A stretch of DNA of 64,000 bases, taken from positions 8,326,501 to 8,390,500 of the forward strand of contig NZ_CP088285.1 of assembly GCF_011516645.4 (NCBI RefSeq), written 5' to 3'. This DNA is from Bradyrhizobium septentrionale (GTDB lineage Bacteria > Pseudomonadota > Alphaproteobacteria > Rhizobiales > Xanthobacteraceae). Positions 16,046 to 24,598 of this stretch are shown piece by piece. Numbering within the stretch: the stretch's first letter is position 1; every line of letters starts with the position of its first letter. The notes under the pieces are model-generated. The model was not told where the DNA came from. It was given only the letters and a program-made list of their open reading frames with translations, and made no database searches. The position numbers and the translations under genes were made by a program.

Positions 16046-17410
16046 ATGGCAGATTATAACTTGGAAGGACCCGTCTGGTCGTCGAAGACCATCACGTGGA
16101 GCTTCGCGACGGTCAATTTCTTCGGTCAGCCTGACACATTCTCAACGTTCTTCCAGCCAGGTGAATATGAGCGGGAAATCATCGATGCCTTGAAGCGATG
16201 GTCCGCCGTTGCCGATGTGACGTTCGTCGAGGTGGCGGATTCTGCGAATGTCGACATCCGTTTCGGGCTCGGGACTTTTGACGGCCCTTACGGGATCCTG
16301 GCTGAGACATCGTACTACTACTCCAACGGCGACTTTCTGCCTGATGTCACGGTCAGCTTTGACCAGGCTGAAAGCTACACGTCTTCCTCCAGCGGCTTGA
16401 CGCTTTCGGGAGGAATAAGTTTCGAGGCCGTTGCAACGCACGAAATCGGCCACGCTTTGGGCCTCGATCATTACACTGGCGGCCCGGCGATCATGAACCC
16501 CTACGCCAGCGCCGACATAACCAACCTGACGCAGTCGGACATCGACGGCATTCAGGCGCTCTATGGACCGCCCTCGAACCAACCGCAGGTTCCTGGGGGT
16601 GACATTGTCACCAACGGCACGGCGGCGAATGATGTCTTGCTCGGAGGAAGCGCGGCCGATGCGATCTACGCGCTCGCTGGCAACGATTATATTTATGCTT
16701 ACGGAGGCAACGACTTCCTATTCGGTGGCGATGGCCTTGACGTGTTGCTTGGTGGGAGTGGAGACGACGCGCTTTATGGCGGCACGGGCTTCAATTACCT
16801 GTTTGGCGGCGACGGCAACGATACCCTTTCCGGCTCGGGGGGAGCCTCGCCGTCCGATGTCAACGTGATGTACGGCGAAGCCGGCAATGACCTGCTCTAT
16901 GGGGGAACCGGCACCAACTATTCTTACGGCGGCGCTGGCGCTGACACCATGTTCGGTGGCTCCGGTCTCAACATCTTCATCTCGTCAGGCGAGAGTGATG
17001 GAAACCTCATCTATGGGGGTTCGGGCCAGAACTACGTTTATGGTTCGAACGGCGGCGATACGGTGACCGGCGGCAGCGGCGTCGACGTATTCCTGATGGG
17101 ATCAGGCGCAGATGTGATCAGCGGCGGTGGTGGCGTTGATTATGCTTGGGGCGGCGGCGGCTCGGATACGTTTGCCATCAATGACGCGGTCTCCGAGATC
17201 ATGGTGATCCAGGACTTCAACGCAGGCGGCGTGCACGACATTTTGAGCTTCGCTGGAACCTCCCTGCATTCCTTTGCCGATGTGCAGGCCGCCGAGTTCT
17301 ATTCGCCAGGGATCAATACGACGATCATCACCGATGCGGCAGGCAACGCTGCCTGGTTGATCGGCCTCGCCCCCGGACAACTCGACGCAAGCATGTTCAG
17401 CTTCGCCTAG
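16046..17410 (+). CDS. Serralysin-like RTX metalloprotease (M10)
   Basis: 454-aa secreted zinc protease. The catalytic motif HEIGHALGLDH (His132-His142, HExxHxxGxxH) is complete and is followed by the Met-turn residue in AIMNPY (Met150). From about residue 205 there are glycine/aspartate-rich calcium-binding repeats (GGNDFLFGGDG, LLGGSGDDALYGG, GGDGNDTLSG), then a C-terminal part resembling the M10_C domain. No Sec signal is present; such proteins leave by a type I secretion system through a C-terminal signal, but no such system lies in this window. The first downstream gene is a small secreted protein on the other strand. Confidence 0.9.
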   Translation: MADYNLEGPVWSSKTITWSFATVNFFGQPDTFSTFFQPGEYEREIIDALKRWSAVADVTFVEVADSANVDIRFGLGTFDGPYGILAETSYYYSNGDFLPDVTVSFDQAESYTSSSSGLTLSGGISFEAVATHEIGHALGLDHYTGGPAIMNPYASADITNLTQSDIDGIQALYGPPSNQPQVPGGDIVTNGTAANDVLLGGSAADAIYALAGNDYIYAYGGNDFLFGGDGLDVLLGGSGDDALYGGTGFNYLFGGDGNDTLSGSGGASPSDVNVMYGEAGNDLLYGGTGTNYSYGGAGADTMFGGSGLNIFISSGESDGNLIYGGSGQNYVYGSNGGDTVTGGSGVDVFLMGSGADVISGGGGVDYAWGGGGSDTFAINDAVSEIMVIQDFNAGGVHDILSFAGTSLHSFADVQAAEFYSPGINTTIITDAAGNAAWLIGLAPGQLDASMFSFA

Positions 17411-17503
17411 GAAGATCGATCGCCGATGTTTGTCAGGCCGCGATGCACGGTGCGCCGCGGTCAAGGCAACGCCGTCGAAAGCATCAACCGAACCCACCCG
17501 GCT

Positions 17504-17716
17504 TCAGCCGCCGCCGCGGGTGGACGGATCGAGATTTCGATTCTCGCCGGGCGGGATCGGCCCGTAGCCCGGATAGACGTAGTGGCCCGGAGGAGCCACC
17601 TGCTCGCCTGGACGGACGATGACGTGCTGTCGCACGCGCCGGTGATGTGCCGTTGCGGCGTCGGCGGCGGCGCTCCACAGCATCGCCAATAGTCCCACCA
17701 TCAAAGCAGAACGCAT
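17504..17716 (-). CDS. Small secreted protein
   Basis: 70 aa. Hydrophobic N-terminus (MRSALMVGLLAMLWSAAADA) typical of a signal peptide with cleavage after ADA, then a short histidine/proline/glycine-rich mature chain of about 50 aa (PPGHYVYPGYGPIPPG). No cysteines. Function unknown; from recall, similar short proteins are frequent in Bradyrhizobium. It is convergent with the RTX protease gene. Confidence 0.65.
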   Translation of the reverse strand: MRSALMVGLLAMLWSAAADAATAHHRRVRQHVIVRPGEQVAPPGHYVYPGYGPIPPGENRNLDPSTRGGG

Positions 17717-17729
17717 CGCCTTGGCTCCG

Positions 17730-17955
17730 GTTCACCATAGTATGATGCGCCGACCGCATGGCCGCCAGCGCTGGCGGCCTCACGATCGGTCACATCGACG
17801 GGATTGAGCAACGATCTGCGGGGCGCTCGGGCGCGCCACATCCTCGGCAGCGACCGCGGAAAGGCCTGCGCGCAGGCGACGCCGAGCAGCGCGAGGCCGC
17901 CGCCGATGACGTGGAAGGACCGGACCGGCTCACTCAGCATCACGATCGCGGCCAC
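17730..17955 (-). pseudogene. EamA/DMT-family permease remnant
   Basis: The - strand reads AAIVMLSEPVRSFHVIGGGL then ALLGVACAQAFPR, matching the last two membrane helices of an EamA-type drug/metabolite exporter (SEP ... G..LIL.GV pattern). The rest of the gene (about 250 aa upstream) is absent: the LysR gene ends 10 bases away at 17966. The end after this segment is non-homologous tail. A remnant only. Confidence 0.6.
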
Positions 17956-17965
17956 GGCTGGGCAG

Positions 17966-18868
17966 CTAACGCTCCGCGGCCGCCGACTGCGCCATCGGCC
18001 CCAGGATCCATTCCCTGAACGCCGCGATCTTCGGAAGCCCCTGCCGGTTGTCGGGGCAGACGAGATAATAGGCGAACTCCTCCAGATGCGCGGTCTCGAG
18101 CAGCTGGATCAGTTCGCCGGACTCGATCTCGTTTGCGACCATCGCCGTCGGCAGCAGGCCCGCGCCCTGCCCGGTCAGCACAGCCTTCAGCAGCAGACCG
18201 CTGTCGTCGAACGACGGGCCGCGCGGCGTGCGCACCTCCGCGATGCCGTTGGCCTGAAACCACAGGCTCCAGCCCTTGCGATCGGCGTCATGCACTTGCG
18301 GCCAGCCGGCGAGTTCGCCGGCAGATGTCGGCCGCCCAAGACGCGCGACGAGCGACGGCGAGGCAACCGCCACCATCTCGACCTTGACGACGCGGTCGCT
18401 GCGCAGCCCCGGATAGCGGCCGAGGCCGTGGCGCACCGCGACGTCGACGCCGCTGCGCGAGAAATCGACCAGCGTGTTGCTGGTGACGATCTGCAGATCG
18501 ATCTCGGGATGCGCATCCTGAAACGACGCCATCCGCGGCACCAGCCAGGCCGACGCAAAGAACGGCGTGACGCTGACCGTCAGCGTGCCGATATCATTGG
18601 ACGCGGCGACGCGGCGCGACGCCTCCGCGATCTGGCGAAACGCATTGCGGATCGACGGCAGATAGTCGCGCCCGGCGTCGGTGAGATAGATGCCGCGCGG
18701 CACCCGCTCGAACAGTTTGACCCCGAGATGGGCCTCCAGCGTCTTGAGCATCTGGCTGACTGCGCCCGGCGTCACGCACAGCTCCTCGGCCGCCAGCTTC
18801 ACCGAGAGATGCCGTGCGGCGGACTCGAACGCCTTGAGCGCGTTCAGGGGTGGAAGCCTGCTCTCCAT
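17966..18868 (-). CDS. LysR-family transcriptional regulator (GcvA-like)
   Basis: 300 aa. N-terminal winged helix-turn-helix (LPPLNALKAFESAARHLS, EELCVTPGAVSQMLKTLEAH, LFERVPRGIYLTDAGRDYLP), then the periplasmic-binding-like effector domain. The start and spacing of the HTH resemble GcvA-type regulators. It is divergent from a thioesterase-MFS operon; the shared 190-base intergenic region has two matching TTAGATTTTCTRATC sites, so it probably regulates itself and that operon. Confidence 0.9.
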   Translation of the reverse strand: MESRLPPLNALKAFESAARHLSVKLAAEELCVTPGAVSQMLKTLEAHLGVKLFERVPRGIYLTDAGRDYLPSIRNAFRQIAEASRRVAASNDIGTLTVSVTPFFASAWLVPRMASFQDAHPEIDLQIVTSNTLVDFSRSGVDVAVRHGLGRYPGLRSDRVVKVEMVAVASPSLVARLGRPTSAGELAGWPQVHDADRKGWSLWFQANGIAEVRTPRGPSFDDSGLLLKAVLTGQGAGLLPTAMVANEIESGELIQLLETAHLEEFAYYLVCPDNRQGLPKIAAFREWILGPMAQSAAAER

Positions 18869-18873
18869 AATTT

Positions 18874-18887
18874 AGATTTTCTAATCT
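18874..18887. promoter_or_regulatory. Putative LysR operator, site 1
   Basis: AGATTTTCTAATCT: perfect inverted repeat AGATT-N4-AATCT, six bases before the LysR start codon. The same TTAGATTTTCTRATC sequence recurs at 18994-19008. LysR regulators bind T-N11-A type sites of this kind; binding is inferred. Confidence 0.6.
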
Positions 18888-18995
18888 CAATTGCGCAGCA
18901 AATCTGGTTTGCTAACCCGGCCTTCCTAGCGCTCTATCAGCCTATCCTAAGGCTGAAAGCCACGTCAACGCAGAGAAAACCGGACCATAAGAATT

Positions 18996-19009
18996 AGATT
19001 TTCTGATCC
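18996..19009. promoter_or_regulatory. Putative LysR operator, site 2
   Basis: AGATTTTCTGATCC, one mismatch from the inverted repeat of site 1 in its second arm. It lies about 50 bases before the thioesterase start and about 120 bases from site 1, as expected for an activation/repression pair in a divergent LysR promoter. Confidence 0.55.
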
Positions 19010-19058
19010 TTATTTACGGCGTCCAACGCGGCATTCAGCTCCCCGATGGAGCGGCGAC

Positions 19059-19565
19059 ATGACTGAGGTTCCACACAAACTCGCCCTGCATGAGATCGAC
19101 GCGGGTGGCCACGCCGGCAGACTGGTCGATCGCATCAACGCGTCGCAAGCCGGCAGCCTGCCCGGCGCATTGGACTTTCAATGGCTCGAAGCCGGACGCG
19201 GCCAGATCCGCGGCCGCTTCGAGATTGCCGCAAAGCACTTCTCGCCGCACGGGCTGCTGCACGGCGCAAGCATCGTCGCATTGGCCGATACCGCATGCGG
19301 GTTCGGCTGCCTTGCGTCCTTGCCGGACGGCGCCATCGGCTTCGCCACCTCAGAGTTGAAGACGAACTTCATCGGCGCCGCACGCGAAGGCGGCGTGAGT
19401 TGCGAGGCCCGCCTCGTACATGCCGGGCGCACGACCCAGGTGTGGGATGCCGAGATCAAGAGCGAAACGACGGACAAGACCATCGCGCTGTTTCGCTGCA
19501 CGCAGATGCTGCTCTATCCGCCGGCCAAGACTGGCGGTCACGCGGCACAAGGAGAACGATCGTGA
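19059..19565 (+). CDS. PaaI-type hotdog thioesterase
   Basis: 168-aa member of the hotdog thioesterase family that hydrolyses acyl-CoA. Seen: HFSPHGLLHGASIVALADTA (the HG..H..G.a..a.D motif where the Asp/His act in catalysis), CGFGCLASLP and ELKTNFIGAAREG, VHAGRTTQVWDAEI. Substrate unknown. ATG at 19059 has GGAG upstream. Its stop overlaps the GTG of the next gene by four bases, so it is an operon with the MFS transporter, probably under the divergent LysR. Confidence 0.85.
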   Translation: MTEVPHKLALHEIDAGGHAGRLVDRINASQAGSLPGALDFQWLEAGRGQIRGRFEIAAKHFSPHGLLHGASIVALADTACGFGCLASLPDGAIGFATSELKTNFIGAAREGGVSCEARLVHAGRTTQVWDAEIKSETTDKTIALFRCTQMLLYPPAKTGGHAAQGERS

Positions 19566-20824
19566 GCAATGCCGCCATGCACGCCGGTTATCAAAGAGCA
19601 AAGCCGTTCTACGGCTGGTATGTCGTCGCGGCCGCCTTCGTCGTGACCTTCATCGGGTTCGGCAGCGCCTACACCTTCTCGTCCTTCGTTGAGTCGTTGC
19701 AGCGGGAGTTCGGCGCCTCGCGCGGCTCGGTGTCGCTGGTGTTCTCCTTTGCCGGCTTCCTGTATTTCGGCCTCGGCATCATCTCCGGCCCGCTTGCCGA
19801 TCGCTGGGGCGCGCGCAGGCTTGCTGGCCTCGGAATGGCGCTGGTCGGTGTCGGCATGGTGCTGGCGGGACAGGCCCAGACCATCCTTGAGGTCTATGCC
19901 GCCTACAGCATCGGCATCGGCGCCGGCGTCGGCTGCGCCTACGTCCCGACGCTGGGCGCGGTGCAACGCTGGTTCGTCAGGCGGCGCGGTTTTGCGTCGG
20001 GGCTCGCCGTCAGCGGGATCGGGGTCGGGACATTGGTGATGCCGCCGCTCGCGACCTGGCTGATCACGAGCCTCGGCTGGCGCGATGCTTATGTCGTGCT
20101 GGGCGTTGTTGCCGCCGTCGCCGGCATCGGGGCATCGCTTTTGATCGCCGACGATCCGCGCCGCTACGGAACGGGACCGGACGGCGATCCGCTTGAAGCG
20201 GTCTCAGGCGCGCCGCTGCGCCAGGGCGTCTCGATCCGCGGCGCGGTCAAGACCGCCCGCTTCGCCGGGCTTTATGCGGCCTGCCTGATCAGCGCGTTCG
20301 GGGTGTTCGTGCCCTTCGTGCACCTGGTGCCGTTTGCCGTCGACCATCAGGTGGCGCCGGCGCTCGCCGTCCTGCTGCTCGGGATGATCGGCGTCGGCAG
20401 CACCGCCGGCCGGTTCTTCCTCGGCGGCATCGCCGACCGGGTCGGCCGCGATGCGTTCCTGATCGCGATGTACATCGGCATGGCCGTCTCGCTGGCGATC
20501 TGGGCTGTCGCCGGCAGCTTCTGGTCGCTCACGGTCTTCGCGCTGCTGTTCGGCGTGTTCTATGGCGGCTGGGTTGCGATCCTGCCCGCCGTGGTCACCG
20601 ACCATTTCGGCGGCCGCAATGTCGGCGGCATCATCGGCATCCTCTACACCAGCGTCGCCGTTGGCACGCTGCTGGGACCGAGCGCCGCGGGCTTCGCCTA
20701 CGATGTCAGCCACAGCTACTTCATTCCGGTGGCGATCAGCGCAGCAGCCAATGTGGTCGCCGCGCTGATCGCGATGGCGACGATGCGAACGGCCTCGCCG
20801 ATCGCCTCGGTTCCTCAGTCATGA
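19562..20824 (+). CDS. MFS transporter
   Basis: 420-aa major facilitator with the pattern of 12 membrane helices. Start GTG at 19562 is preceded by AAGGAGA and gives MSNAAMHAGYQRAKPFYGWY. Motif A-like sequence GPLADRWGARRLAGLGMAL follows helix 2, and its repeat GGIADRVGRDAFLIAM lies in the second half. The overall look (PFYGWYVVAAAF at the start) is that of the oxalate/formate-type MCT branch that often carries monocarboxylates, but the substrate is not known. Coupled to the thioesterase gene. Confidence 0.88.
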   Translation: MSNAAMHAGYQRAKPFYGWYVVAAAFVVTFIGFGSAYTFSSFVESLQREFGASRGSVSLVFSFAGFLYFGLGIISGPLADRWGARRLAGLGMALVGVGMVLAGQAQTILEVYAAYSIGIGAGVGCAYVPTLGAVQRWFVRRRGFASGLAVSGIGVGTLVMPPLATWLITSLGWRDAYVVLGVVAAVAGIGASLLIADDPRRYGTGPDGDPLEAVSGAPLRQGVSIRGAVKTARFAGLYAACLISAFGVFVPFVHLVPFAVDHQVAPALAVLLLGMIGVGSTAGRFFLGGIADRVGRDAFLIAMYIGMAVSLAIWAVAGSFWSLTVFALLFGVFYGGWVAILPAVVTDHFGGRNVGGIIGILYTSVAVGTLLGPSAAGFAYDVSHSYFIPVAISAAANVVAALIAMATMRTASPIASVPQS

Positions 20825-20997
20825 AGGTCGCAGTTCCAGGCTTCGTGCCTAAAAAACGCCGTTAGGCGCTTCGTGGGGATCGCTGATACGTTTGGTCCGG
20901 TACAAGGACGGCCGCTTGGGACGCATCAAAATGCGGCAGCCGCAGCAGTACAAGCCAGACAACATGAAATTCGTGACCGACCGCACGGAGGACATTT

Positions 20998-21879
20998 ATG
21001 AACTGGAGTTCGTGGCTCAACGAGTACTACAGCAATGAATTGGCCAGCACCGATGCTGTATGCGGAAGGGGAACAACTGCCTACGAAGCATTTAATTGGA
21101 TCGCTGACCCCTACCTGTGGAACGTGCTTCTTTGGAAAGAGTACGATGGCTATGAGGCCATAAAGAACGCCATTCCCAAAATGCCGGATGCTGGAACTCA
21201 GAGAAACTGGTCCGGCCGTTCGGGGATGGAGTTGGGGGCCTCAGTCGTCGAAACGTACCGCCTCATGCACGATAAGCTGAGGCTTCATCTCAAGAAGCCA
21301 TTCGATCAATGCTCCGTGCTGGACTATGGGTGCGGCTGGGGCAGTGTGACCCGATACTTCATGAAGGACGTGCCGCTGAGCAATTTGCACGCGTGCGACC
21401 CGCACAAGGGCATCATCCAGGTGGCGAAAACTCTCAATCCGCAACTCGATATCGTATTGTCGGAAAGCCTGCCAAAGAGCCTGCCCTTCTTCCGGAAATT
21501 CGACTTCGTCTACGCACTTTCTATCTGGACCCACCTGTCTCCGGTCGCCAGCGAAGTTTGTTTGACCGCAATACACGCGTCCCTCAATGAGGGCGGCATT
21601 GTCTATCTCACAGTCCGCCCTCCTGCGTATGCGTTTTACGACCCCATTTCAAAACTGCCCGGCTGGGATCAACAAGCGATAGCCGCGACCGTGCAGCGCG
21701 ACGGTATTTTCTTCTATCCGCAGAGCTATGAAGTCGACGGCACGATGACATATGGCGAGACGATCATCACCCGGAAATACATCGAGGAAAACTGGACTGA
21801 CCGGTTTGATCTGATCGACGTGGCGATGAACGGGATTTCGCCGTACCAGGGCATCATCGTTCTTCGAAAGAAGTGGTGA
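20998..21879 (+). CDS. Class I SAM-dependent methyltransferase
   Basis: 293 aa. SAM-binding motif VLDYGCGWGSVTRYF (about residues 107-121), acidic loop NLHACDP, and FDFVYALSIWTHLSP with a downstream helix, typical of methyltransferase_11/23-like proteins. Substrate unknown. RBS GGAGG lies before ATG. The gene stands alone between transporter and AraC remnants and has lower GC than its neighbours, which suggests acquired DNA. No sugar or secondary-metabolite genes are adjacent to suggest a substrate. Confidence 0.85.
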   Translation: MNWSSWLNEYYSNELASTDAVCGRGTTAYEAFNWIADPYLWNVLLWKEYDGYEAIKNAIPKMPDAGTQRNWSGRSGMELGASVVETYRLMHDKLRLHLKKPFDQCSVLDYGCGWGSVTRYFMKDVPLSNLHACDPHKGIIQVAKTLNPQLDIVLSESLPKSLPFFRKFDFVYALSIWTHLSPVASEVCLTAIHASLNEGGIVYLTVRPPAYAFYDPISKLPGWDQQAIAATVQRDGIFFYPQSYEVDGTMTYGETIITRKYIEENWTDRFDLIDVAMNGISPYQGIIVLRKKW

Positions 21880-22071
21880 CGCGCCTTCGCGCTTGGTGGC
21901 AAGCAGGCGTCAATCTCGTCTCGAGCAACCGCGATCAAGATGTGCGCAGCGGTTGTCGCTGGTGGTTCAATGCCGCCAGCGCGTTCGCGATGCAGCCGTG
22001 AGGCCTCATGACGGTTGGTAAGGCGCTGTGTTACGCTTGCGGATCACCCCCCTCATCGGTTCGAGACCTCT

Positions 22072-22513
22072 GTGATCACTCGCTCCGCCTCGCCCAACGC
22101 CTGGAACTACCAGCCAGCTGACGATGCAGGCATCGTCGAACTGGCATCGTGGCGCGGTGCCGGCTCGCTCGGCCTCCGGCCGCATTTCCATGACGAGAGC
22201 CAGATCGTGCTGGTGCTGTCGGGGTCGCGCGCCTTCCGCATCGACGGTGCGACCGTGACTGCGCCTGCGGGCCATGCCGCGCTCATTCCGGCGGGACTGC
22301 TGCATGTGCACCGATGTTGACACCGGACGAGGAAACGGTTTGCCTGAATGCGTATGTTCCGGCGAGCCGCACCTCCTCATCGCTGCGGGTCATCGGCGTC
22401 GGCGCTCGCTGGAGGAGCGTCGACCAGATATCGCCCGCGCACACCAGAGCCACCTCACCCGCCTGTTCCGCCATACCTTTGGAACCACACCGGGCGTCTA
22501 CCGGCGCGGTTGA
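22072..22513 (+). pseudogene. AraC-family regulator, broken
   Basis: Three pieces of one gene in three frames. Frame 1 (GTG 22072-22320) is a cupin sensor domain: HFHDESQIVLVLSGSRAFRI and APAGHAALIPAGLLHVHR. From about 22314 a second frame reads LTPDEETVCLNAYVPASR. Near 22440-22513 a third frame reads SHLTRLFRHTFGTTPGVYRR and a stop, the last helix of the AraC HTH. The first HTH and most of the linker are deleted. It sits just before the damaged TSUP gene, a probable former target. Confidence 0.8.
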
Positions 22514-22585
22514 AGCGGCGTCACAGACGTTCCAGACCGGCCCGCGCTGCGCCCGCTAGCCTGCTCACCCTGCAAGGGGTGAAGG

Positions 22586-23390
22586 ATGGATACAAAGACA
22601 AGTCTTCTGCTGCTCGCGGCCGGTGTTGCGGGAGGCGTCATCAATGCACTGGCGGGCGGCGCGACGCTCATCACGTTTCCGGCCATGCTGGCGGCAGGCC
22701 TGCCCGCCGTGATCGCCAATGCGTCGAATGCGGTGGCGATCTCGCCGGGGCATCTGATCGCAGCTCTCGCCGACCGCGGCAAGCTGCCGCCGCCGACACC
22801 GCGCACGATCAGCTTCGTTACCGTCTCCACCCTTGGCGGCGCGATCGGCGCCGGGGGTCCTGTTGCTGCTCCCCGAGCGGCTGTTCGTGCTGCCGGTGCC
22901 GAGCCTGATCGCATTCGCAACGCTGCTGTTTGCCTTCGCGCCGCAGATCCAGAGCTGGACCGTCGGGCGGCAGGCGAGCGCGGCGCTGCCCTCGACCGGC
23001 GCGAGTGGAGCGGTGCTCGGGTTGGCGTGTGTCTATGGAGGCTTCTTCGGCGCCGGGCTCGGCCTCATCCTGACCGCGGTGCTCTCGATCACGGAGCCCA
23101 ACGACATCAGGGCGATCAAGGCGTTGAAGAACCTGCTCGCGACCTGCGTGTCGCTCGCCGCCACATTGATCTTCATCGTGCAGGGAGCGGTGTGGTGGCC
23201 GGAAACATCGGTGATGCTGATCGGCGCCATGATCGGCGGCTATGCCGGGGGCTATTTGATCCGGATCCTTCCCGCGTCCATCGTCCGGCAGTTCGTGATC
23301 GTGGCCGAAGCGGTGATGACCGTCGTCTACGCCGCGCGCTACTCGTTCTACATGGAGCGAGGGAGCCGAGGCTCCCAGCTCGATTTCGGC
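22586..23390 (+). pseudogene. TSUP (TauE/SafE) family permease, frameshifted
   Basis: Starts MDTKTSLLLLAAGVAGGVIN with GGATLITFPAMLAAGLP; TSUP proteins export sulfur-containing or organic anions. The frame is lost at the run of five G at 22853-22857; removing one G gives ...GAGVLLLLPERLFVLPVP and the rest of the permease (GGFFGAGLGLILTAVLS, IGGYAGGYLIRILPAS). The restored frame passes the normal C-terminal region near 23350 without a stop and runs into DNA that encodes another gene on the opposite strand, so the 3' end is also damaged. 22586 has a good RBS. Confidence 0.85.
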
Positions 23391-23402
23391 AGAGTTGCCA
23401 AG

Positions 23403-23669
23403 TCAGTGCGTCGTCATCCAGGCGCGGGCTTCGCGCTGGGCGACCGCGATCTCGATATCGGACATCTGCTCGGCGACTTCGCGGCGGTGCGCGATCGCGT
23501 CGGTACGTCCCTTGAGCGCCGCCAGGTTGAACCATTTGTGCGCCGCGACGAGGTTGACCACGCCGGAGCGGCCGCTCGCCCAGTACATGCCACGTTCGAA
23601 CAGCACGTCCTGGATCGCGGTCGCAGCTACCGGGATGGCGCTGTCCTGATCGATGACCCCCTGAAACAT
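23403..23669 (-). CDS. Sel1-repeat-like short protein
   Basis: 88 aa from the ATG at 23669 (an in-frame ATG at 23678 is too close to the AAAGGGGA ribosome site). It contains LFERGMYWASGRSGVVNLVA and AAHKWFNLAALKGRTDAIAH then REVAEQMSDIEIAVAQREAR, the A-x-KWFxLAA pattern of Sel1-like repeats, a protein-protein contact module. Small helical protein, unknown partner. Opposite strand to the overrunning TSUP frame. Confidence 0.7.
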   Translation of the reverse strand: MFQGVIDQDSAIPVAATAIQDVLFERGMYWASGRSGVVNLVAAHKWFNLAALKGRTDAIAHRREVAEQMSDIEIAVAQREARAWMTTH

Positions 23670-23739
23670 TGTCGTCATTCCCCTTTTTGTTGTTGGCCGC
23701 CCTCCCCCGAGCGCGGCCCCCGTCCACTGTTGAAACACC

Positions 23740-24499
23740 CTGTTATCTCAGGGCTGATCCTTGGGATCATGCCCCGCGCTGATCCGCTGGATCACCGCTC
23801 GCCGTTTGCCGGCTTGTTGGGATGATCATGACCCATCAAATTTGAAGAGCGGTTTAAGTATCGCGATGAACGGGATGTAAATCGGCGCCGCCAAGCGGGT
23901 TTCCCCGAATCGTAGAAGTGCCTGTGCCGCAGGCATTTCTGTGCATTCGTGAACGCCGGTTTACCTTGGTGTTTTGGACAACAATAACCATCGCGGCCAA
24001 TGGCCGACGCCGCCCCGGCCGCTCTCAGCGGCCATCCCTTTCAAACTTTTACGGAGGGGGCGCAGATCCGGCCGACGATCCGCGGGATCGTTGAGCGGGA
24101 TCGGCGCGGGCGCAAACGAACGCGAGGCCGTGAGGCCGAACGTCGATCCAGAACTGGAATGGGGAAAATGGTTGCCGGGGCGCGGACTGCGCAGGCCGCC
24201 GGAACGAGGGGGTCGGCGAACACGTCAGGACCAGATTTCAGCTCGGCATTCTCGCCGGTGAAATTGCGGAACCAAGCAGGCTCCGCACCGAACGAAGAAA
24301 TCTCTGTTTCTTCTGCCGGACCGGTTCTGGGAAGGTTGCCCTCTCCGAAATTCGATCCAGCCGTTTGACCTGATGTCTCGCCGACACCCTCTTTCGTCAG
24401 CCAGAGCCTGGGATTGGGATGTGCCTCTCAGCAGTCCGTCCGGTGGCTCTCGCGACGTGCCGGCATAAAGCCGCCGGCAATCCTCTCAAGGCGAGAGGC
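23740..24499. other. Intergenic region, about 760 bp
   Basis: I find no ORF here with family signs or a fitting start and ribosome site. It includes a small hairpin (TGCCTGtgccgCAGGCA, near 23920-23940) and GC-rich low-complexity DNA. The reading frames on both strands look like random high-GC translations. Confidence 0.5.
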
Positions 24500-24598
24500 T
24501 TACTTCTTCTTGGCGACCTTGCGGGTCTTCTTCGCAGTCTTCTTCACTGCGCTCTTCGCCTTCTTCGCCTTCTTCGCCTTCTTTGCCTTCTTAGCCAT
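24500..24598 (-). CDS. 32-aa lysine/alanine-rich histone-like peptide
   Basis: Reading the - strand from ATG 24598 gives a repeated Lys-Lys-Ala chain (MAKKAKKAKKAKKAKSAVKK), then TAKKTRKVAKKK and stop: about 60 percent lysine/arginine. A GGAGGG ribosome site precedes the ATG. It resembles the C-terminal tail of histone H1 or AlgP and would bind nucleic acid. Short, so support is the RBS, lack of internal stops and composition. Confidence 0.65.
   Translation of the reverse strand: MAKKAKKAKKAKKAKSAVKKTAKKTRKVAKKK

Noticed and set aside
17804..18997. 397-aa + strand frame opposite the LysR gene
   Set aside because: Antisense of LysR; no homology signs.
24000..24368. 122-aa frame in the 23.7-24.5 kb gap
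   Set aside because: No ribosome site match and random high-GC composition; not reported as a gene.
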